In this document: in pieces, positions 58,804 through 64,000 of the stretch
Numbering within the stretch: position 1 is the stretch's first letter
How the letters are laid out: each line of letters begins with the position of its first letter
Assembly: GCA_026913215.1 (NCBI GenBank)
Contig: JAPTYK010000004.1
Location: 1-64,000, forward strand
Source of the DNA: Streptomyces diastatochromogenes
GTDB lineage: Bacteria > Actinomycetota > Actinomycetes > Streptomycetales > Streptomycetaceae
DNA: 64,000 nucleotides
Reading direction: 5' to 3'
The notes under the pieces: generated by a model
Told to the model about the DNA's origin: nothing
Databases searched by the model: none
Seen by the model: the letters and a program-made list of their open reading frames with translations, nothing else
Translations under genes and position numbers: made by a program

Positions 58804-58913
58804 CGCCCGCAGGGCGGGAGGGCTGGAAGGGGCCATCCCGCGGGGCGGGAGGGGGCGGACTGCCGGGCGCCGGCGGCCTTCCGCTGTCGGTGGTGGCTGG
58901 GAGGCTGGCCGGT

Positions 58914-59210
58914 ATGAACGGTGACGAGCAGCTGTTGCGCGGCCGGGTCTACGGCCATGACCATGACGACCCTGACCCCGGCCCCCGGCCGGAGCGGACC
59001 TATGCCGAACTGGTTGGCGGCCCGCTGGACGGTCTCCTGCTGGACATCCACGGGTGGCGGACCGAGGAGGTCGACGACGGTGTCGCCCTGGTCACCGAGC
59101 TCGGCCGGTGGCCCGGCGGCCGCGCACTGTACGACCCGCGTCCCGGCGAGCCCCGCGCAGCCGGGCCCGGCATCGCGTGCCGCTTCTACTACACCGGCGA
59201 CACTCCCTGA
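58914..59210 (+). CDS. Hypothetical protein, 98 residues, with a decayed copy nearby
   Basis: ATG after GGAGGCTGG. YAELVGGPLDGLLLDIHGWR is followed by a His/Arg-containing middle and the end GIACRFYYTGDTP. The last third is duplicated in broken form at 57654-57807, showing local rearrangement. Function unknown. Confidence 0.6.
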   Translation: MNGDEQLLRGRVYGHDHDDPDPGPRPERTYAELVGGPLDGLLLDIHGWRTEEVDDGVALVTELGRWPGGRALYDPRPGEPRAAGPGIACRFYYTGDTP

Positions 59211-59322
59211 CCGGTGTGCTCGTGGGGACGTGACGGGCTGTCCGTCGGCTCTGGCGCCGGGTGGTGCGGGACCGCGAGGATGGGCAGGACACTCGGAGGA
59301 CGGCCGCAGGGGAAGGGCGCTG

Positions 59323-59934
59323 ATGGAGGATTTCTTCGCGAAGGTGGGCGGGTTCTGGCCTGCGGGCCGCCGTGATCTGCACTGGCACATCCTGCCGACC
59401 CCGGCCGAGGCCGACGCCCTCATCTCCCCCTATCAGGGCCTGGTCCCGCCGGGCCTGCAGAGTGTGGGGGCCGGCGGGATGCACTGCACGCTCCTGCACG
59501 CCATCGGGCTGGGCCGCGACGACGTCGACACCGACGCGCTCGTGAAGGACGTCGAGGCCCGCCTCGCTGCCGTGGAACCCTTCACCCTGACGTTCGACCG
59601 GCCCGCCATCGGCCCCGTCGCGATCGAGCTCAGCGGCTGGCCCGGACGTCCGTTCACCACCCTCGTGGACGCCGTCACCCAGGCGACGGTGTCCACGGGA
59701 GCCGCCTTCAAGCCAGGGCCCAGCCGGTACCCGCACATGTCGACCGCCTACACCACCGCCGGCGCCGAGCACGTCGACCCTATCGCCCTCAAGGCGGCCC
59801 TGGCCGGCATCGACCGCCCGCTGTCCGCCACCGTCCTCGCCGACCGGATCCACCTCGTCGAGCAATGGCACGACGGCGCGCACATCCGCTGGACCCCGAT
59901 CGCCGAAGTCCCGCTCGCGGGGGTGGGAGCATGA
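59323..59934 (+). CDS. 2H phosphoesterase / 2'-5' RNA ligase-like protein
   Basis: The product has 203 residues. The two catalytic 2H-type motifs are HCTLLH (in GGMHCTLLHAIG, near residue 53) and HMSTAY (in RYPHMSTAYTT, near 141). The N-terminal DLHWHILPT is typical of the fold. These enzymes hydrolyse cyclic phosphates or 2'-5' bonds in RNA. Its stop overlaps the next start. Confidence 0.75.
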   Translation: MEDFFAKVGGFWPAGRRDLHWHILPTPAEADALISPYQGLVPPGLQSVGAGGMHCTLLHAIGLGRDDVDTDALVKDVEARLAAVEPFTLTFDRPAIGPVAIELSGWPGRPFTTLVDAVTQATVSTGAAFKPGPSRYPHMSTAYTTAGAEHVDPIALKAALAGIDRPLSATVLADRIHLVEQWHDGAHIRWTPIAEVPLAGVGA

Positions 59935-60233
59935 CCGGATTCCCCGGACGGCGCCCGATCTACGGCGACGCCGTCCACATCACCGTCGGCACCGACCTTC
60001 TGATCTTCGCGGGGAAGATCATGACCCGGGGCATCCTGAGCGACGGCCGCGGCTTCGCGGAGCTCGTCCTGCCCGACGCCGACCCGCAGCAGCGACGTGA
60101 CCTCGGGCGCGCCGGACGCTACCAGTACGAGCTCTACCTCGAAGGCGAGCTGCTCTACTCCTCACCGGAACTGACCCTCCGCGACACCCGGCGGGACGGT
60201 GACGGCGCCCTGGTCGTGACCGGCTCTCCCTGA
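59931..60233 (+). CDS. Hypothetical protein, 100 residues
   Basis: ATG overlaps the 2H gene stop. Beta-rich (DAVHITVGTDLLIFAGKIMT; YQYELYLEGELLYSSPELTL). No domain recognised; the coupling suggests a link to the 2H protein. Confidence 0.55.
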   Translation: MTGFPGRRPIYGDAVHITVGTDLLIFAGKIMTRGILSDGRGFAELVLPDADPQQRRDLGRAGRYQYELYLEGELLYSSPELTLRDTRRDGDGALVVTGSP

Positions 60234-60403
60234 CCACCGCCGAAACACACCACCCAGCCACCCACGCCCGCCGGCTCCGCCCTGCTCACGGAGACAGGGC
60301 GGACGCCCCCCGTCGAAACGCTCCGTCTCGTTGCCCGTTGCGTCTCTGCAGAGGCAACGGACAACCCCTGTCAGGGCTTTCACCTGGCGGGGAGGGTGGA
60401 GGC

Positions 60404-60847
60404 ATGCAGACCACACACCTGAACGGGACCGGCCTGGTCACCACCGTCATCCGCACGATCGGCGTCCGTCACGACGGCGCCCACGACCTCGTCACCGACG
60501 GCCTCTACCTCGACCTGCGGCACACACTGCGCAACCCCGCCGACGACGCCGCCCTGCGCTACGCCACCGGCCTGGACCCCAAGGTCTACGCCCACGTCCT
60601 GAACACTCCCGGCGCCCTGGAGCTGATCGGCCGGACCGCCGTCCAGCTGCGGGCCCTGGCCGACGAGGTGCCCGTGGGCCGGCTGGCCCGCCTCACGGTC
60701 GCCTGCCAGGGAGGCAGGCACAGGAGTGTGGCGGTAGCGGAAGCGGTGGGGCGGCAGGTGTGGGAGGCGTGGGGCGGCCGCTATGGGGTCGAGATCGAGC
60801 ACCACCACATCGACCACCCCGTCCTGCCCCTCTCCACCCCGGCCTGA
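60404..60847 (+). CDS. RapZ C-terminal-domain-like protein
   Basis: The product has 147 residues. VACQGGRHRSVAVAEAVG is the hallmark of the RapZ C-terminal domain (CxGGxHRS), and YATGLDPKVYAHVLNTPGAL belongs to the same fold. In RapZ this domain binds small RNAs. The kinase-like half of RapZ is absent. GGTGGAGG precedes the ATG. A terminator follows. Confidence 0.75.
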   Translation: MQTTHLNGTGLVTTVIRTIGVRHDGAHDLVTDGLYLDLRHTLRNPADDAALRYATGLDPKVYAHVLNTPGALELIGRTAVQLRALADEVPVGRLARLTVACQGGRHRSVAVAEAVGRQVWEAWGGRYGVEIEHHHIDHPVLPLSTPA

Positions 60848-60862
60848 CTGCCCAAGCGCGAC

Positions 60863-60900
60863 AAGGGGCGCCGCCCGGAACGATCCGGGCGGCGCCCCTT
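60863..60900. terminator. Strong terminator
   Basis: AAGGGGCGCCGCCCGG pairs perfectly with CCGGGCGGCGCCCCTT around AACGAT, 16 bp after the stop. Confidence 0.85.
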
Positions 60901-61149
60901 GGGCGTTCCCGGCCCCCACCGAGGGCACCGCCTGACCCCTTCCGCCGGTCCGGACCACTCTCGGTCCGGCAGCCACGCTCCGACGGCCAGCTGCCCGGTA
61001 CCCCCACTGCATCGGTACAGAACGCCACAATCGCGGCGAAAAGGCACATGGGTGCGATCGTCAGAAAATATCCACAGGCCAGCCGTTTTACGGTTCGTGT
61101 CCGCTTCCGGGTGTGAGGTGCCGGGACGCACACCGAAAGGGAACGGCCG

Positions 61150-63048
61150 ATGGCACAGACGAAGTTCGACAAGCAGGTGGAGGAGACCGCCGAGTCCCTC
61201 ATGTTCGGCATCGGCCGGTTCCTGGCCGGCCGACCGATGGACGGGGTGAAGCGGACCGACGCGACGTTCTGGCGCTCGGGCACCAGGGTCCTGCCGAAGG
61301 TCGAAGGCCGCGTCACCCGGTCCTCCTACCGCGCCGGGTGGAAGCGCCTGACCTTCCGCATCAGCACGCTCGCCGCGATCGGCGCGGGCGGCTACCAGGC
61401 CGGGTGGGTCCACCAGGACGCCACCGTCGCCACCGCCCAGGAGATATGGGCCGACCCCGATCCCGCGCTTGCCGCGCTGGAACAGACCGGGATCGCCGCG
61501 GCGTTGACCGCGGCCGTCGGGGCCGCCGCTTACCTCGCGCTGACCCGCGAGCGCCGGGAGCTGATGCGGGAGTGGGTGCTCCCGCTGCACGAAGCCCTCG
61601 CGCTGCCGCTGCGTCTGCCGGAGCAGACCGACCCGCGCCGCTACCTCCACATCCCGCGCAACTTCTCCGAGGACGACGCGGTGATCCGCGTGGACGTGCC
61701 GGGCCGGCTGGACTTCTCCAAGGACCTGGTCGTCGACATCATCACCACCAAGCTCGCCCTGGAGGGCGTTACTTTCTCCTGGCACTTGGCGGGCCGCGAG
61801 ACGTACGTGACGGTGAAGAAGACCCGCAAGCCCCCGGCCAAGGCGGCCTTCAAGGACCCCAAGGTCCGCGAGATCGTGGCCGCCGCCAAAGAGTCCGCGC
61901 CCGTCATCGGCATCGGCTCCGCCGGGCGGATCGTCACCGTCGACCTCGACGCCGAATCCCCCCACATCCTGGTCAACGCCTCCACGGGCGGCGGCAAGTC
62001 GGTGACCCTGCGGTGCATCGCCTGCCAGATGCTCCACCACGGCTCGCTCGTGTTCGTCCTCGACACCAAGCGGATCTCCCACCCGTGGGCTTCTGGGCTG
62101 CCCGGCGTCACGTACCGCCGCGACATCGCCGACATCCACGACCAGCTCATCGCCCTCGGCCAGGAAGGCCGGCGCCGAACCCGCGTCGCCGACGAACTGG
62201 GCATCGACGCCGACCCAAAGGCCATCGGCCCGCGCATCTTGATCCTCCTCGAAGAGGTCAACGCGACGATGAAGCAGCTGGCCCGCTACTGGGAGAAGAC
62301 CCGCGAGTCCGGCGACCCGAAGGTCTCCCCGGCCGTCGACGCCCTCAACGAGATCCTCTACATGGGCCGCCAGCTGCGCATGCACGTCCTCCTGGTCGCG
62401 CAGTCCGCCACCGCCCGCGCCCTCGGCGGGCCCGAGGTCCGCGAGCAGTTCTCCACCCGCATCCTGGCCCGCTACAGCGTCAACGCCTGGCGGATGCTCG
62501 CTCCCGAGGTCCACCCGGCGCCGAAGTCCACCAAGCACCACGGCCGCGCCCAGGTCGTCTCCGGAGGGTCCGCGCGCGAGACGCAGATCCTGTTCTTCAC
62601 CGAGGCCGAAGCCCGCGAGTGGGCCACCACCGGCAAGACAGCCACCGACAGCCCCGCCCCGGTCCCGGTACAGCTGCACAAGCCGCCCGCCGACACCCAG
62701 CCCAGCACCGGCGAACTCCCGCCCGCCTCCGAACCGCCCACGGACGAAGACCGGCCCGCTGACGCCCGGAACCCGGCTGCCGGTGAGCTCGCGACCGACG
62801 CCACGGCACCGCCGGCCACCCCGGCCCCGGCCGTGGTCGACGAGGACCAGGCGGTGGGGCTCCGCGAAGCCGCCGAACACCACCTCCCGTACACCGTCGA
62901 CGCGCTGCGCTTCGCCCGCCACAAAGACCCGACCTTCCCCGGCCCGGCAGGCAAGCGCGGCGCTGAACTCCTCTACCGCGTCGGCGACCTCAAGAAGTGG
63001 GCCCGCAACCGGCCCCGCGCCGCCACCGGCACCACCGACCTCGACTGA
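61150..63048 (+). CDS. Second FtsK-type DNA translocase
   Basis: The product has 632 residues. N-terminal membrane segments lie near residues 75-90 and 115-135 (FRISTLAAIGAGGYQAGW; GIAAALTAAVGAAAYLAL). Walker A NASTGGGKSVTLR is near residue 277, DTKRISHPWASGLPG follows, Walker B RILILLEEVN near 363, and a sensor-like LLVAQSATARALGG. After a Pro-rich linker the end (LREAAEHHLPYTVDALRFAR) is a helix-turn-helix-like domain. It moves DNA; probably part of transfer. GAACGG/AAAGGGAACGG precedes the ATG. Confidence 0.85.
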   Translation: MAQTKFDKQVEETAESLMFGIGRFLAGRPMDGVKRTDATFWRSGTRVLPKVEGRVTRSSYRAGWKRLTFRISTLAAIGAGGYQAGWVHQDATVATAQEIWADPDPALAALEQTGIAAALTAAVGAAAYLALTRERRELMREWVLPLHEALALPLRLPEQTDPRRYLHIPRNFSEDDAVIRVDVPGRLDFSKDLVVDIITTKLALEGVTFSWHLAGRETYVTVKKTRKPPAKAAFKDPKVREIVAAAKESAPVIGIGSAGRIVTVDLDAESPHILVNASTGGGKSVTLRCIACQMLHHGSLVFVLDTKRISHPWASGLPGVTYRRDIADIHDQLIALGQEGRRRTRVADELGIDADPKAIGPRILILLEEVNATMKQLARYWEKTRESGDPKVSPAVDALNEILYMGRQLRMHVLLVAQSATARALGGPEVREQFSTRILARYSVNAWRMLAPEVHPAPKSTKHHGRAQVVSGGSARETQILFFTEAEAREWATTGKTATDSPAPVPVQLHKPPADTQPSTGELPPASEPPTDEDRPADARNPAAGELATDATAPPATPAPAVVDEDQAVGLREAAEHHLPYTVDALRFARHKDPTFPGPAGKRGAELLYRVGDLKKWARNRPRAATGTTDLD

Positions 63049-63185
63049 CCCCCACAGACCGGCGGGTCGGAAATCCGGCCCGCCGCCCGCCGATCCGGAC
63101 CTGTCCGCTTTCCCCGACACGATCCCCCCGGCCCTGGAGAACACCCGGTTCACCAGGCACCACACAGAACAGGAACACCACCGCC

Positions 63186-63998
63186 ATGACGAAGACCGCG
63201 CTCCCGACCATGCTCAGCTTCTCCGCCCCCGACCTACGCGAGCAGATAGAGGCCCTGCCCGAGGGAACCGCCCTCATCGGCATCAGCACCGACGGCCGCG
63301 CCATCGCCGTCGACCTGGACGCCGACTGCCCGCACGTCCTCGTCTGCACCTCCACCGGCGGCGGCAGCACCACCGTGCTGCGCTCCCTGACCGCCCAGTT
63401 CCTCCACCAGGGTGCCCACGCCCTGGTCCTCGACCCCACGCGGATCTCCCACCTGTGGGCCAAGGGCCTGCCGACCGTCACCCACCGCGGGAACGTCGCC
63501 GGCATCCACGACGCCCTGGTCGGCCTCGGAGACGAGATGGCGCGCCGCCTCACCCTCACCGACACCGAACTCGACGCCGCGCCCCGGCTCATCGTCTCCA
63601 TGGACAGCGCCAACAGCACGCTGCGCCAGCTCACCCGCTACTGGGAGACGTTCCGCGACAAGGACGACCCGCGCATGTCCCCGGCCGTCACCGCCCTCGA
63701 GGCCGCGCTGTGGACCGGACGCGCCGCCCGCGTCCACGTCATCCTCGACGGCACGCCCGCCACCAGCATCCTCGGGGCGGCGCCGCACGAGATGTTCGGC
63801 ACGGTGATCCTGGCCCGGGTCACGGCCAACACCTGGCAGCGCCTCGCCCCGCTCGCCGGCCCCGCGCCGAAGCAGAGCCCGCGTGCGGGCCGCGGCCACG
63901 TCGTCCAGCACGACGAGGTGCACGAGACGCAGGCGATCTGGATGACCGACGCCGACGTCGTCACCTGGCTCACCGAACCGGACGACGTCCAGAGCTGA
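63186..63998 (+). CDS. Catalytically degenerate FtsK-like paralogue
   Basis: The product has 270 residues. It aligns block by block with the motor domain upstream: VDLDADCPHVLVCTSTGGG matches VDLDAESPHILVNASTGGG, DPTRISHLWAKGLP matches DTKRISHPWASGLP, and MSPAVTALEAALWTGRAARV matches VSPAVDALNEILYMGRQLRM. But the P-loop GGGKS is GGGST, without the lysine, and the Walker B LLEEVN is VSMDSAN, without the glutamates. There is no membrane segment or winged-helix end. It is probably a non-hydrolysing partner or regulator of the hexamer. The ATG at 63186 stands 137 bp after the previous stop. Confidence 0.8.
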   Translation: MTKTALPTMLSFSAPDLREQIEALPEGTALIGISTDGRAIAVDLDADCPHVLVCTSTGGGSTTVLRSLTAQFLHQGAHALVLDPTRISHLWAKGLPTVTHRGNVAGIHDALVGLGDEMARRLTLTDTELDAAPRLIVSMDSANSTLRQLTRYWETFRDKDDPRMSPAVTALEAALWTGRAARVHVILDGTPATSILGAAPHEMFGTVILARVTANTWQRLAPLAGPAPKQSPRAGRGHVVQHDEVHETQAIWMTDADVVTWLTEPDDVQS

Positions 63999-64000
63999 CC

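Noticed and set aside
60781..63165. 794-codon minus-strand frame
   Set aside because: Antisense of the FtsK-type gene and preceding genes; no ribosome site, low-complexity product.
1..64000. CRISPR arrays, tRNA or rRNA genes
   Set aside because: No regularly spaced direct repeats with unique spacers, and no cloverleaf or rRNA-like sequence was noticed; a covariance-model search would settle it.

Overview
The window reads as the terminal 64 kb of a linear plasmid (or linear-plasmid-like replicon) of a Streptomyces or close relative. The evidence is the very high GC content with G/C-ending codons, a tandem array of six telomere-type hairpins at positions 4-156, a gene for the telomere terminal protein Tpg, a ParA/ParB system, a WhiB-like protein, and a transfer region built on FtsK/TraB-type DNA translocases with DUF2637/SpdB-like membrane proteins. 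No rRNA, tRNA or CRISPR array was seen.

Layout. 0-6 kb is the telomere zone. It holds hairpins, an operator-like 34-bp palindrome, two RepL/MarR-like winged-helix proteins, a frameshifted gene, a 0.77-kb element with long terminal inverted repeats and no transposase, and the operon 130-aa protein / tpg / 72-aa protein. 6-12 kb is a toxin/defence-like block: a ribbon-helix-helix antitoxin and PIN toxin pair, a divergent tandem Zeta-type kinase across a perfect 24-bp palindrome, and a 900-residue STAND-type NTPase. 12-15 kb has small hypotheticals, a GWG-repeat peptide, a sigma-70-family factor and its coupled partner. 15-19 kb looks like a replication module (zinc-finger protein, DUF721/DciA-like protein, large winged-helix protein) followed by a gene-poor, relatively A/T-richer candidate origin. 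19-24 kb is regulatory and metabolic: an XRE regulator, RibD-like deaminase and reductase halves, an XRE/TPR regulator, a P-loop kinase and a GntR/UTRA regulator.

24-47 kb is a rightward array of about 40 tightly packed, often overlapping genes. It includes WhiB-like, DUF5999-like, DUF2637/SpdB-like (with one frameshift), an FtsK/TraB-type translocase, many small membrane and zinc-knuckle proteins, a polynucleotide-kinase-like ATPase, a GGDEF protein, an ASCH protein and a Nudix hydrolase. A strong terminator closes the array. 47-49.5 kb is parABS, with two of its three putative parS sites inside parB. 49.5-54 kb carries a solitary RelE-like toxin, a candidate oriT and a MobF-type relaxase without helicase domain. 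54-55 kb is a gene-free repeat field. 55-61 kb has a replication-relaxation-family protein and small proteins including a 2H phosphoesterase and a RapZ-C-like protein. 61-64 kb encodes a second FtsK-type translocase and next to it a paralogue that has lost its ATP-binding lysine.

How the genes may work together. Tpg and the terminal hairpins serve end replication; the RepL-like, DciA-like and winged-helix proteins are candidates for internal replication; ParABS for stability; the FtsK/TraB and SpdB-like genes for mycelial conjugation, possibly with a relaxase-based second route. The strongest unexplained signals are a cluster of GGTGAGC repeats in both orientations across the 3' end of the SpdB-like gene, parS copies read as protein inside parB, the transposase-less element near the telomere, the ATP-binding-dead translocase paralogue, and the 54-kb repeat field.
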